Positions 32,049-40,456 of a stretch of DNA of 64,000 bases are shown here, piece after piece (the first letter of the stretch is position 1; every line of letters begins with the position of its first letter). The DNA is from Jannaschia helgolandensis (GTDB lineage Bacteria; Pseudomonadota; Alphaproteobacteria; Rhodobacterales; Rhodobacteraceae). The translations under genes were made by a program, and so were the position numbers. The notes under the pieces were generated by a model. That model was not told the origin of the DNA. It searched no databases and saw only the letters and a program-made list of their open reading frames with translations. The stretch covers positions 144,281 through 208,280 of the forward strand of contig NZ_FNZQ01000006.1 in the NCBI RefSeq assembly GCF_900109285.1, in the 5' to 3' direction.

Positions 32049-33376
32049 AGGCGACCTTGGGTCAGAGCCGCGTGAATGTCCATCGCAGCATTGCGGCCTT
32101 CCGCCACGGCGGTGACCGTCAGATCCTCGCCCCCCGAGGCACAATCGCCTCCGGCCCATACGCCATCGACGCTGGTGCGCCCCGCGCCGGTCACGGCGAT
32201 CTTGCCGCCGTCCAGCGCCAGACCGTCCACCGTTTCCAGCTTCTGGCCGATGGCGCGGAACAATTGATCGGCGGAGAGGCGCTGCGTCTCGCCGGTCGGC
32301 GTCATGTCGGCCCCGACGTAGGCCAGTTCGATTTCACGAAGGCGGTCATCGCCATGCAATGCCTGCGGGATAACCCCGAACATAAGGCGCACACCATGCG
32401 TCGCGGCCAGATCCTGTTCCCATCGGCTGGCGGGCATCCGGTCCTGCCCACGGCGATAGGCGATCGTCACCGTCTCGGCGCCCAGCAGTTTCGACTGCAC
32501 GGCAGCATCCACAGCGGTCATTCCGCCGCCGATCACGACAACATGCCGCCCGACCGGCAGGGCGGTCAGATCGGGGGCCTGTCGCAGCGCCGCGATGAAA
32601 TCGACCGCGTTTTCGGTGCCGGTCAGGGCCTCGCCCTCCAGCCCGAGCGCGCCGACGCCACCCAGACCGACGCCCAGAAAAACAGCGTCGAAACCGTCGC
32701 GCAGATCTTGCAGGGACAGGCCGTCGCCAAGCGCCTTGCCGGTCTCGACCGCGATGCCGCCGATCTTCAGCAGCCAGTCCACTTCGGCCTGGGCGTAGTC
32801 ATTCGGTGTCTTGTAGGCCGCAATCCCGTATTCGTTCAGGCCGCCCGGTTTCGGGCGCGCATCATACATCGTGACCGTGTGGCCGTGCATCGCCAGCCGG
32901 TGGGCGCAGGCCAGTCCCGCAGGCCCCGCGCCGACGACGGCGACCCGCTTGCCGGTATCGGCGGCGCGCACGAACGGATGTTCCCCGGCTGCCATCATCG
33001 CATCGGTGGCAAAGCGTTGCAGACGCCCGATCTCGACCGGCTTGCCTTCCGCCACTTCGCGTACGCAGACCTCTTCGCACAGCGTCTCTGTCGGGCAGAC
33101 GCGGGCACACATGCCACCCAGAATGTTCTGGTCGAAGATGGTCTTGGCGGCCGCATCTTCCATCCCGGTGGCGATCTGGCGGATGAACAACGGGATATCG
33201 ATATCGGTCGGACAGGCCGTCACGCAGGGCGCATCGTGGCAGAAATAACAGCGATCTGCTGCGACCAGCGCCTCATGCGCGCCAAGCGGTGCATGCAGGT
33301 CACCGAAATTGCGGACCAGATCTTCGGCAGCCAGCCGTCCGGCGCGGATTCCGTCCTGACGCATCGCTTCTGTCAT
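32045..33376 (-). CDS. preT: NAD-dependent dihydropyrimidine dehydrogenase, subunit PreT
   Basis: 443 aa. N-terminal 4Fe-4S helical domain with CYFCHDAPCVTACP and CARVCPTETLCEEVC, then an FAD-binding Rossmann motif VAVVGAGPAGLACAHRLA and an NAD-binding motif VVVIGGGMTAVDAA, ending in GVWAGGDCASGG. This is the GltD-like architecture that passes electrons from NADH to PreA. The ATG at 33376 is 86 nt from the divergent DUF1330 start, with an inverted repeat in between. Confidence 0.92.
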   Translation of the reverse strand: MTEAMRQDGIRAGRLAAEDLVRNFGDLHAPLGAHEALVAADRCYFCHDAPCVTACPTDIDIPLFIRQIATGMEDAAAKTIFDQNILGGMCARVCPTETLCEEVCVREVAEGKPVEIGRLQRFATDAMMAAGEHPFVRAADTGKRVAVVGAGPAGLACAHRLAMHGHTVTMYDARPKPGGLNEYGIAAYKTPNDYAQAEVDWLLKIGGIAVETGKALGDGLSLQDLRDGFDAVFLGVGLGGVGALGLEGEALTGTENAVDFIAALRQAPDLTALPVGRHVVVIGGGMTAVDAAVQSKLLGAETVTIAYRRGQDRMPASRWEQDLAATHGVRLMFGVIPQALHGDDRLREIELAYVGADMTPTGETQRLSADQLFRAIGQKLETVDGLALDGGKIAVTGAGRTSVDGVWAGGDCASGGEDLTVTAVAEGRNAAMDIHAALTQGRL

Positions 33377-33425
33377 GTCACTCTCCGATTGAACTTTGTG
33401 GTGGACAGAGTGCCACGAAGTGAAA

Positions 33426-33443
33426 TTTTATCAACTGGTAAAA
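33426..33443. promoter_or_regulatory. Inverted repeat in the preT promoter region, possible second RutR site
   Basis: TTTTATCA-AC-TGGTAAAA pairs at 7 of 9 positions. Its inner 16 nt match the RutR consensus at 11 of 14 defined positions, and it agrees with the 29349-29366 box at 13 of 18. It is 50 nt upstream of preT and 20 nt upstream of the DUF1330 gene. It could instead belong to the XRE-cupin regulator nearby. Confidence 0.5.
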
Positions 33444-33462
33444 AATCGGCAGGAGACGAACG

Positions 33463-33750
33463 ATGCCCAAAGCCTATTGGATCGCCCATGTGACGGTCAC
33501 GGACCCCGACCCTTATGCCCTCTATGCAAAGGGTGCGACGGAAGCGTTTGAGAAGCATGGCGCGCGGGTTCTGGCCCGTGGAGGAGAGGTCGTCGCGTTG
33601 GAGGGACAGAGCAGTCCGCGCAACGTGATTATCGAGTTCGAGAGTATGCAGGCCGCCCGTGCCTGCTATGACTCGCCTGAATATCAGGCAGCGCGAAACC
33701 ACAGGATCGGCGCGGGCGAGGCGCAGATCATGCTGCTGGAGGGTGTCTGA
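33463..33750 (+). CDS. DUF1330 protein
   Basis: 95 aa, ferredoxin-like alpha/beta dimeric fold expected from AYWIAHVTVTDPDPYALYAK, FEKHGARVLARGGE and VIIEFESMQAARACYDSPEY; these are the standard DUF1330 motifs. The ribosome site is AGGAG. It is divergent from preT and shares its control region, so it may belong to the pyrimidine regulon. The family has no established activity. Confidence 0.88.
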   Translation: MPKAYWIAHVTVTDPDPYALYAKGATEAFEKHGARVLARGGEVVALEGQSSPRNVIIEFESMQAARACYDSPEYQAARNHRIGAGEAQIMLLEGV

Positions 33751-33812
33751 CGCCATCATGCGCCCCGATCGCGATGCTTGTGGATGACCCGGACTGCCGC
33801 CTACAAGGCAGC

Positions 33813-34436
33813 ATGTCGAAATCCGATGAACCCAGCCTGATCCAGCTTGCCCGCGAGAGCGGTGCCCACATTCAGGCCGAGCCGCTTGATCTGGGAAGCC
33901 GCGTCCGTGATCTGCGCAAATCGCGCGGCTGGACACTGGAACAGGCGGCGCGGCAGGCGGGGCTGGCGCGGTCAACGCTGTCCAAGATCGAGAATGGGCA
34001 GATGTCGCCCACCTTCGATGCGTTGAAAAAGCTGGCGACGGGGCTGGAGATCGGCGTGCCGCAACTGTTCACGCCGCCCACCAAGGGGCAGGTGACCGGT
34101 CGGCGCGATATCACCATGTCGGGCGAAGGGCAGACCCACGTCACGACCACATATGAGCATGAACTGCTGGGCAGCACGCTGACGAAGAAATCCATGCTGC
34201 CCTATCGCTCCCGCGTCCGGGCCCGCAGGTTCGATGAATTCGACGGATGGGTGCGCCACGACGGAGAGGAGTTCCTGCTGGTCCTGACCGGCACGATCCG
34301 TCTGTATCTGGAGTTTTATGAGCCGGTCGAGATGCGTCGCGGCGACAGCGCGTATTATGACGCATCGATGGGTCACAACGTGATCTCGACCTCACCCGAA
34401 GACGCGGTGATCCTCTGGGTCACCAGTCTGGGATAG
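33813..34436 (+). CDS. XRE-family regulator with C-terminal cupin domain
   Basis: 207 aa. Helix-turn-helix at about residues 28-82 (RVRDLRKSRGWTLEQAARQAG, LARSTLSKIENGQMSP) and a cupin sensor domain from about 125 (DEFDGWVRHDGEEFLLVLTG, MRRGDSAYYDASMGHNV), the PuuR / SinR-like plan. These regulators sense small metabolites. The start at 33813 has AAGG before it. It lies 62 nt after the DUF1330 gene; its last 17 nt overlap the end of the opposite gene. It might act on the inverted repeat at 33426. Confidence 0.85.
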   Translation: MSKSDEPSLIQLARESGAHIQAEPLDLGSRVRDLRKSRGWTLEQAARQAGLARSTLSKIENGQMSPTFDALKKLATGLEIGVPQLFTPPTKGQVTGRRDITMSGEGQTHVTTTYEHELLGSTLTKKSMLPYRSRVRARRFDEFDGWVRHDGEEFLLVLTGTIRLYLEFYEPVEMRRGDSAYYDASMGHNVISTSPEDAVILWVTSLG

Positions 34437-34806
34437 CGGTCTCGTCATAGGTCAGGTCCAGATCGAACCCGGTCACGGCAAGATTCGGATAGGCCCGCAA
34501 CACGTCCATGAACGCCGCATATCGTGCGCGTGGCTCTGCGCTGGCGACGGTTTGACGGAACGACAATCGCGCCAGATGACGGCGATAGGATTGACCGTAG
34601 GTCCAGTATTGGTTCGGCGTGAGCGCGGCCGCGCCCTCGCGACCTGCGAACACGATCCGGATGCGCGCGTCGCCCGCGTCTGTCGTGTTCGGCGCGTCGA
34701 ACCACAAGTACGAAGGATCGTAGTGGCCCGAAATATCGAGCCGTTCCTGCGCGATCGCCGGTGCGGTCAGCATCAGGGCGATCAATCCGGGAAGGGCGGC
34801 CTTCAT
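34420..34806 (-). CDS. Secreted protein of unknown function
   Basis: 128 aa with a Sec signal (MKAALPGLIALMLTAPAIAQ). The mature part (about 108 aa) has aromatic-rich DPSYLWFDAP and NQYWTYGQSYRRHLARLSF. No family recognised. The start overlaps the CsbD-like stop (ATGA), so the two are one operon, perhaps under the EcfG-like promoter at 35177. The 3' end overlaps the XRE-cupin gene by 17 nt on the opposite strand. Confidence 0.7.
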   Translation of the reverse strand: MKAALPGLIALMLTAPAIAQERLDISGHYDPSYLWFDAPNTTDAGDARIRIVFAGREGAAALTPNQYWTYGQSYRRHLARLSFRQTVASAEPRARYAAFMDVLRAYPNLAVTGFDLDLTYDETAIPDW

Positions 34807-35150
34807 CGGTCGCGCCCCACCGGGTTTTCGGTCTTGGCGTCGTCGCCGAAGCGCGCGTCGTCCGACATCGCGTCTTCGCCCTCGGCAATGTAATCGCCAC
34901 TGTCTTGGATCGAGGCGTTGTCATGAACCGGCGCGGAATAGGCGTCGGCGGGAAGGGGACCGGACAGAAACTCGTGCAGGCGCTGGTGTGCCTCGTCTGT
35001 CGGTATCCCTTGTTTGTCGGCGATGACCTTGGACAGCAGCACGGTCGAACCATCGGCACCGGACAGATCTTCGTCTGTCAGTTCGGGATATGCGGACAAT
35101 ATCGGGTCGCGGAACGGGACCCAGTCGCGGGCAAAATCTTCACGGCTCAT
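34803..35150 (-). CDS. CsbD-like stress protein (tentative)
   Basis: 115 aa. The N-terminal 60 residues (FARDWVPFRDPILSAYPELTDEDL, then GIPTDEAHQRLHEFL) follow the CsbD spacing of a Trp-containing helix, an L-T-D-x-D-L turn and a second helix ending in a leucine-rich stretch; the match is by eye and not strong. The C-terminal half is acidic and probably disordered. AAGGA lies upstream of the ATG. A perfect EcfG-consensus motif lies just upstream, which supports a stress role. Confidence 0.62.
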   Translation of the reverse strand: MSREDFARDWVPFRDPILSAYPELTDEDLSGADGSTVLLSKVIADKQGIPTDEAHQRLHEFLSGPLPADAYSAPVHDNASIQDSGDYIAEGEDAMSDDARFGDDAKTENPVGRDR

Positions 35151-35176
35151 GATGGTTTCCTTCCTTGGTTTTGGGA

Positions 35177-35202
35177 AACGCACACCCGACAGCCTCGGTT
35201 CC
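35177..35202 (-). promoter_or_regulatory. EcfG-consensus promoter for the CsbD-like gene
   Basis: On the minus strand GGAAC (35202-35198), a 17-nt spacer, then CGTT (35180-35177): an exact match to GGAAC-N17-CGTT. It is 26 nt upstream of the start codon, which leaves room for a short leader with its AAGGA ribosome site. It occupies the 54-nt gap after the patatin gene. Confidence 0.6.
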
Positions 35203-35204
35203 GG

Positions 35205-36230
35205 TCAGGCGAACATCTCGGCCAGATCGACGCTCGACCGATCGCCGATGGCGTCGAAATCACGCTCCAGAAAGGCGTCTGCCGCCGCTTGCCCGGCGGT
35301 GCGAAGCTGCGCCATGACGATCGGGTTGGCAACCGACTTGGTCGCGACCGACAGCTTGCGCATCAACTCATCGTCCGCAACCATGTGAACCAGCACATCC
35401 TTCATGGCACCTTCGGGGATCGTGCCCGACCGCACCAGACGCTGCACGAAGTGGATGGCCCGCAATTCGCGAAAAAGCGATGTATTGAAGCTGATCTCGT
35501 TGATCCGGTTCTGGATTTCACGGGCGGTGACCGGCAGAATGGGGCGTTCCAGCGGATTTATGTTCACGATCAGGATGTCACGCGGCAGATCCGCAGCGAA
35601 CAGCGGAAACAATGCGGGGTTGCCGGTATAACCGCCGTCCCAATAGGATTCTCCGTCGATCACGACCGCCGGAAACAAGGTCGGCAGACAGGCCGATGCC
35701 AAGATGGAATCCGGCCCGATGGCCTCGTGGTTGAACAGCTTGATCTTGCCGGTGCGCACATTGGTTGCGCAGATGTGAAACGCCGGTCCCGCGTCCGAAC
35801 AGATGGCATCGAAGTTCAACCCCTCGACGACCTTGCGTAAGGCATTGGATGCGAATTCGCCTGTCATATAGGGCGACACGGCCCGCGACATGCCGTCGAT
35901 CAGTTGATATCCGGGCGACATTTCAATCATATGACTGACCGCCAGGGGCGAAAAGCCGGCAAGCCAGGGGGCCAGCCGTTCGTCCGTCAGGGCACCGATA
36001 TCTGTCCAGACCTGTTCCAGCGTGTCGAGTGCCAGATTCCGGCTGCCCTGCGCCAGACCGCATTTCACCGCCGCGCCGTTCAGCGCGCCCGCGCTGGTCC
36101 CCGAAATGGCTGCGATCTCGATCCGCTCGTCGGCCAGAATCCGCTCCAGCACGCCCCAGGTGAACGCGCCATGTGCTCCGCCGCCCTGAAGGGCCAGATT
36201 GATTTGCTTCGCCTTGGGTTCGGTTGCCAT
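35205..36230 (-). CDS. Patatin-like phospholipase
   Basis: 341 aa. The catalytic dyad is intact: oxyanion GGGAHG, nucleophile Ser in GTSAG and Asp in DGGYTGN. No signal peptide or membrane segment, so it is cytoplasmic or delivered by another route. The layout matches short bacterial patatins that hydrolyse phospholipids; in other bacteria some members depolymerise intracellular poly-hydroxybutyrate. It stands alone, ending 3 nt from the EcfG-like motif of the next gene. Confidence 0.9.
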   Translation of the reverse strand: MATEPKAKQINLALQGGGAHGAFTWGVLERILADERIEIAAISGTSAGALNGAAVKCGLAQGSRNLALDTLEQVWTDIGALTDERLAPWLAGFSPLAVSHMIEMSPGYQLIDGMSRAVSPYMTGEFASNALRKVVEGLNFDAICSDAGPAFHICATNVRTGKIKLFNHEAIGPDSILASACLPTLFPAVVIDGESYWDGGYTGNPALFPLFAADLPRDILIVNINPLERPILPVTAREIQNRINEISFNTSLFRELRAIHFVQRLVRSGTIPEGAMKDVLVHMVADDELMRKLSVATKSVANPIVMAQLRTAGQAAADAFLERDFDAIGDRSSVDLAEMFA

Positions 36231-36613
36231 GCGTCTTCTCCTACAAGGCGATGAGATCGACGACGAATGCGCCTTGGGTCGTCATGCCGGAAACGCGGCA
36301 GACCTTTGCTATCGACCTCGATCAATGTATCGTTGTCTGCACCGCACCATCGGTGCGCGGGACCATCGCCGTGCCGATCAGTTCATCGCAAGTAGCGAAA
36401 TGGCGCGCAGCGGCAAGTCCCATCGCGCTTTCCTGCCGGTGAAGGTAACGAATTTTTTACGAAATGACACTCGCATGCCGCCGTGTGTTGTATGATTACG
36501 GGATGGACCATGGATGCAACATCTGCGAAAGGCCCCTTCTGTATCTGCATGACTGCTCTGCGATGACGGCAGTCCGGCGGCGCGGCAGCTAGCCCGCAAC
36601 TATCGGTAAAGCC
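36231..36613. other. Intergenic stretch upstream of the candidate small RNA
   Basis: About 380 nt between the patatin start and the candidate sRNA. No frame has protein-like composition together with a ribosome site. The segment around 36450-36500 is locally AT-rich (gaattttttacg) and may hold a promoter for the patatin gene. Confidence 0.4.
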
Positions 36614-36641
36614 AAAAAAAACGCCCGCACAAGGCGGGCGC
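36614..36641 (-). terminator. Strong terminator of the candidate small RNA
   Basis: On the minus strand the stem 36634-36640 with 36622-36628 (GC-only 7 bp, 5-nt loop) is followed by eight T (36621-36614). No protein gene on that strand lies upstream within the intergenic region, so it must end a non-coding transcript. Confidence 0.88.
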
Positions 36642-36689
36642 TAAGTCATTGAGGCAGGTTTCATACAGGCAAGAAACCTATCGAGCAGT
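36614..36689 (-). ncRNA. Candidate trans-acting small RNA of about 76 nt
   Basis: Transcription predicted from about 36689, seven nt below a sigma70-type -10 box, to the U tract at 36614. The RNA has two hairpins: hairpin 1 pairs 36673-36679 with 36656-36662 (7 bp, 10-nt loop), and hairpin 2 is the terminator. Between them is a single-stranded CUGCCUCAAUG-type segment, a likely target-pairing region or Hfq contact. No reading frame of note lies in it. The nearest genes are patatin downstream and a family 5 binding protein on the other strand. Identity to a known sRNA could not be tested. Confidence 0.65.
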
Positions 36690-36695
36690 AAGTCT

Positions 36696-36724
36696 GTTAT
36701 AGACCTTCATCTTACGGAGTCCAA
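36696..36724 (-). promoter_or_regulatory. Sigma70-type promoter of the candidate small RNA
   Basis: On the minus strand -35 TTGGAC (36724-36719), 17-nt spacer, -10 TATAAC (36701-36696). Both boxes and the spacing are close to consensus, unusually good for this genome. Confidence 0.7.
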
Positions 36725-36801
36725 GCTAAAGTTTAACGAGCGCTCACTGAGTGTTTCAGATAAACTTCAAAGTGAACAATACGTTACTGTTGGGCAAGAC
36801 A

Positions 36802-38634
36802 ATGATGAACAAGTGTTTCTCGCGAATCCGGTTCTGCGGGGGCGTGATACTCGCAACCATGGCGGGGCTGGGAATCGCCTTTCCGGTGGTCGCGGACGGG
36901 CATGGAATTGCGCTTTACGGCGAACCTGCGCTGCCCTCCGATTACACGAATTTGCCGCAGGCGAACCCGGACGCGCCCACTGGTGGAACCTTCGTGGACG
37001 GCCAGGTCGGCAGCTTCGACAGCCTCAATCCTCACATCCTGCAGGGCAACACGCCGTGGCAATTGCGCTTTCTGGCCTACGAAAGCCTCATGGGTCGCGC
37101 CTATGACGAGCCGTTCACCCTGTATGGCCTTCTGGCCGAACGGGTCGAGGTCAACGACGAGCAGACCCAGATCACCTTCACCCTGAACCCGGCGGCGGAA
37201 TTTTCCGACGGCACCCCGGTCACGCAGGACGACGTGATCTGGTCCTGGAACATTCTGGGGCAGGCGGGGGCGAACGGACGTTATCGCAGCGCCTTCTCCA
37301 AGGTTGAAAGCGTCGAAAAGGTCGGTGATCGCGGCATCCGGTTCACCATCGGTGCGCCCGACCGGGAACTGCTGATGACGCTGGGGTTCCGCCCGATCAT
37401 GAAGTCCGCGCAATACGCCGACGACGAAAGTGCCTTCTTCCGTTCGGGTCTGAACAACATCCCCATCACGACCGCCCCCTATGTCATCACCGATTTCGAT
37501 CCGGGCCGCTTCGTCGAGCTTTCGCGCAATGAGGATTACTGGGGGGCCGACCTGCCGTTCCGTCGCGGCACGAATGTCATCGACACGATCCGGATGGAAT
37601 TCTTCGGCGATGCGACGGCGCATTTCGAGGCATTCAAGGCAGGCGAACTGTCGACGATGCGCGAAACCAATGCCGCCAAATGGGCGCGCGACTACGATTT
37701 TCCGGCGGTCCGGTCGGGCGACATCGTGCTGTCGGAAATTCCCCATCAACGCCCGTCCGGCATGACCGGGTTCGCGATGAATACGCGGCGCGACCTGTTC
37801 GACGACTGGCGGGTGCGGCAGGCGATGATCGAGGTCTTCAACTTCGACTATATCAACAACGTCATCAACGGCGGCACGCAGCCCCGGATCACGTCGTATT
37901 ACTCGAACTCGCCATTGGGCATGGAACCCGGACCTGCGCAGGGCGCAGTTGCCGACCTGCTGGAGCCTTTCGCGGACAGTCTGCTGCCCGGCACCATCGA
38001 AGGATACAACCTGCCCGAAACCGATGGGCGCGCCTCCAACCGCAAGGGTCTGCGCGCCGCCAGCCGCTTGCTGGAGGATGCCGGATATACCGTCGAAAAC
38101 GGGGTGCTGACGGGGCCGAACGGGCCGGTGACTTTCGATATCCTGGTCCAGACCGGATCGTCCGAAGTGCAGTCCATTGCCGATATCTACATCGAATCGC
38201 TCAAGGGTCTGGGCATAGACGCCCGTGCCGTGGCCATCGACAGCGCCCAGTTCACCGACCGGGTCACGAATTACGACTTCGACATGGTCTGGTATCAGTG
38301 GGGCCTTTCGCTATCGCCCGGCAACGAGCAACTGGCCTATTGGGGTCCCGATGGCGTGACCGCGCCCGTCTCGCGCAATGTGATGGGTGCAGACGATCCG
38401 GCGATATCGGAAATGATAGATGCCATGCTGAACGCAGACTCCCAGGAAGGGTATGTCGCCGCCATTCGCGCGCTGGACCGGGTGCTGACGGCGGGGCGGT
38501 ACGTCGTGCCGATCTGGCATAATCCCGTCAGCTGGATCGCGCATGACAAGGCGCTGACCTATCCGGCGGACCGGCTGCCGATCTATGGCGACTGGATCGG
38601 ATTTCAGCCCGATGTCTGGTGGTTCGAAAATTAA
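36802..38634 (+). CDS. Extracellular substrate-binding protein, family 5 (OppA/YejA-like)
   Basis: About 610 aa with a signal peptide (FCGGVILATMAGLGIAFPVVA). SBP_bac_5 landmarks: GGTFVDGQVGSFDSLNPHILQG, LYGLLAERVEVNDEQTQITF, FSDGTPVTQDDVIWSWN, then FNFDYINNVINGG and the C-terminal QWGLSLSPGNEQLAYW. This is the YejA-type subgroup that binds oligopeptides or microcins. The start could be 36802, 36805 or 36751; no ribosome site is strong, and 36802 puts the signal peptide at the N-terminus. No permease or ATPase genes follow, so it is an orphan binding protein. Confidence 0.82.
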   Translation: MMNKCFSRIRFCGGVILATMAGLGIAFPVVADGHGIALYGEPALPSDYTNLPQANPDAPTGGTFVDGQVGSFDSLNPHILQGNTPWQLRFLAYESLMGRAYDEPFTLYGLLAERVEVNDEQTQITFTLNPAAEFSDGTPVTQDDVIWSWNILGQAGANGRYRSAFSKVESVEKVGDRGIRFTIGAPDRELLMTLGFRPIMKSAQYADDESAFFRSGLNNIPITTAPYVITDFDPGRFVELSRNEDYWGADLPFRRGTNVIDTIRMEFFGDATAHFEAFKAGELSTMRETNAAKWARDYDFPAVRSGDIVLSEIPHQRPSGMTGFAMNTRRDLFDDWRVRQAMIEVFNFDYINNVINGGTQPRITSYYSNSPLGMEPGPAQGAVADLLEPFADSLLPGTIEGYNLPETDGRASNRKGLRAASRLLEDAGYTVENGVLTGPNGPVTFDILVQTGSSEVQSIADIYIESLKGLGIDARAVAIDSAQFTDRVTNYDFDMVWYQWGLSLSPGNEQLAYWGPDGVTAPVSRNVMGADDPAISEMIDAMLNADSQEGYVAAIRALDRVLTAGRYVVPIWHNPVSWIAHDKALTYPADRLPIYGDWIGFQPDVWWFEN

Positions 38635-38644
38635 CGCCCCGCCG

Positions 38645-38920
38645 TCAGGTCCAATGTGGCAGTTGCCCACCCGGCAGTGCCGTGCGGGCCTGCAACAGAC
38701 GGTCGAAGGGCAGGGATTGCGCCGTGCAGACGCCCTGCACCCAATCGTCGTTCAGCAATACGAAATCCAGCACCGCACCCAGAAAATCCGGATCGGCGGC
38801 AGCCCCACGGATCGTTTCGCGGTCGGCCCCGGTCGCGCTCTGGAACGTGTCCAGCAACTCGGCCTGGGCCAGCCATGCCAATGCCCCGAGGGCGATCACT
38901 TCGGCGTCATCCTGTCGCAT
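38645..38920 (-). CDS. DUF3572 protein
   Basis: 91 aa, helical. Typical family stretch ALGALAWLAQAELLDTFQSATGAD followed by DPDFLGAVLDFVLLNDDWV. The start lies 82 nt from the divergent pleD-like gene, an arrangement I recall as conserved in this order. Its function is unknown. Confidence 0.85.
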   Translation of the reverse strand: MRQDDAEVIALGALAWLAQAELLDTFQSATGADRETIRGAAADPDFLGAVLDFVLLNDDWVQGVCTAQSLPFDRLLQARTALPGGQLPHWT

Positions 38921-39002
38921 ATTTCCCCCGCTCTCTACGAAAAGCGCTCCGCTGGAAACCTTTTGTTAACCTTAAGGCCTGCATATCGACTTTGACGATT
39001 TT

Positions 39003-40436
39003 ATGAACACTTGCGAGAACCCTGCCATGCCCGGTCGCATCCTCGTTGTCGATGACGTTGCCACGAATAGAATCGTGATGAAGGTCAAGCTGTCGGCCGC
39101 GCGGTACGATGTCGTTCCGGCGGTCAGCGGCGCCGAAGCTCTGGAAATCGCACGCGCCGGTGGTATCGACATCATCATCATGGACATGATGATGCCGCGC
39201 ATGACCGGGGCCGAAGCCTGTCGTCTTTTGCGGGCCGATCCTCTGACCGCCACGATCCCGGTGATTCTCGTGACCGCCTCGGACGACGTCGAGGCCAGGA
39301 TGCAGGGCCTGTCCGCCGGGGCCGACGATTTTCTCTCCAAGCCGGTTGACGAAGTGGCGCTGCTGGCCCGCGTCCGTTCGCTCCTGCGCTCGCGGGAGGA
39401 GGAGCGGGATTATCACGCGCGCGGCGGCGACATGCTGGAAATGGCCCGCACGTCGATCCCCGGCCTGTCCGAAGCCGGGGGGCAGACGGGGTTCCAGCCT
39501 CGCCCCGTGCCCGTCGACGGACGTATCGCCCTGATCGGTGCACCCGAAGCCAAATGGCTGCCGGTGCAGCGCGACCGTCTGCGCCCCCTGTTCCGCGAGG
39601 CGGTGTCGATCATGGGCCGCGACGTGGCGTTGGCGCTCAGCGAAGATCACGTGCCGGACCTGTTCCTGATCGAGGCCGACCTGGCCGCCCGCAACGAAGG
39701 CCTGCGCCTGATGTCCGAGTTGCGCTCGCGCAATGCCACACGGCATGCCGCCTTCATCGTGCTTTTACCGCAGGGCGACAGCGAACGCGCCGCGACCGCA
39801 CTGGACCTGGGGGCCGCCGACGTCAGCTATCATCCGTTCCCGGTGGACGAGATCGCGATGCGGATACGCACGCAACTGGCCCGCAAGCGTCGTGCCGACA
39901 AGATGCGCGACACGCTGGATACCGGGTTCAAGATGGCGATGTTCGATCCGCTGACCGGGTTGCACAATCGCCGTTATGGCTTGCATCACCTCGATCTGGT
40001 CGCGACACGCTGCCGGGCACAGGGCATCCGCGCAGGCGTCATCGCGATGGACATAGATCACTTCAAACAGGTCAACGACACCCACGGACACCCCGTTGGC
40101 GATAGCGTTCTGGCCCGCGTGGCACAGGTTCTGCGCGACAGTCTGCGGTCCGAGGATCTGGTCGCCCGCATCGGCGGGGAAGAATTTCTCGCTATCCTGC
40201 CCGACGCCGATCTGGCGCAGGTGCGCATCGTTGCCGAACGGCTGCGCTCGGCCGTCGAGACGATGCAGGTGCCTCTGCCCGGCGGCGCGCCGCTTTCGGT
40301 GACCCTGTCGCTGGGCGTGGCAATGCTGGAAAATCGCGATGATGCAGGGTCGGAGGTTCTGTGCCGCGCCGACCGCGCCCTTTATTCCGCCAAGGACGGC
40401 GGACGCAATCGCGTGCAACTGGCGACGCCGGACTGA
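39003..40436 (+). CDS. pleD: PleD-like response regulator / diguanylate cyclase
   Basis: 477 aa. REC1 (RILVVDDVATNR; Asp61 in IIIMDMMMP; Lys in FLSKP) is intact. REC2 (about 165-300) is a degenerate dimerisation receiver. The GGDEF domain follows: FDPLTGLHNRRY, GVIAMDIDHFKQVNDTHGH and active-site GGEEF at residues 391-395, with an allosteric RxxD I-site (RSED) five residues before it. It should make cyclic di-GMP when phosphorylated, at a cell pole in Caulobacter. The start may be 39003 or ATG 39027 (MPGRILVV); neither has a good ribosome site. TTTTGTTAACC lies 31 nt upstream of 39003. Confidence 0.92.
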   Translation: MNTCENPAMPGRILVVDDVATNRIVMKVKLSAARYDVVPAVSGAEALEIARAGGIDIIIMDMMMPRMTGAEACRLLRADPLTATIPVILVTASDDVEARMQGLSAGADDFLSKPVDEVALLARVRSLLRSREEERDYHARGGDMLEMARTSIPGLSEAGGQTGFQPRPVPVDGRIALIGAPEAKWLPVQRDRLRPLFREAVSIMGRDVALALSEDHVPDLFLIEADLAARNEGLRLMSELRSRNATRHAAFIVLLPQGDSERAATALDLGAADVSYHPFPVDEIAMRIRTQLARKRRADKMRDTLDTGFKMAMFDPLTGLHNRRYGLHHLDLVATRCRAQGIRAGVIAMDIDHFKQVNDTHGHPVGDSVLARVAQVLRDSLRSEDLVARIGGEEFLAILPDADLAQVRIVAERLRSAVETMQVPLPGGAPLSVTLSLGVAMLENRDDAGSEVLCRADRALYSAKDGGRNRVQLATPD

Positions 40437-40456
40437 CGACAGCGCCTGTTGCCGGA

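Noticed and set aside
36378..36599. 73-codon minus-strand frame near the small RNA
   Set aside because: No ribosome site and no protein-like pattern.
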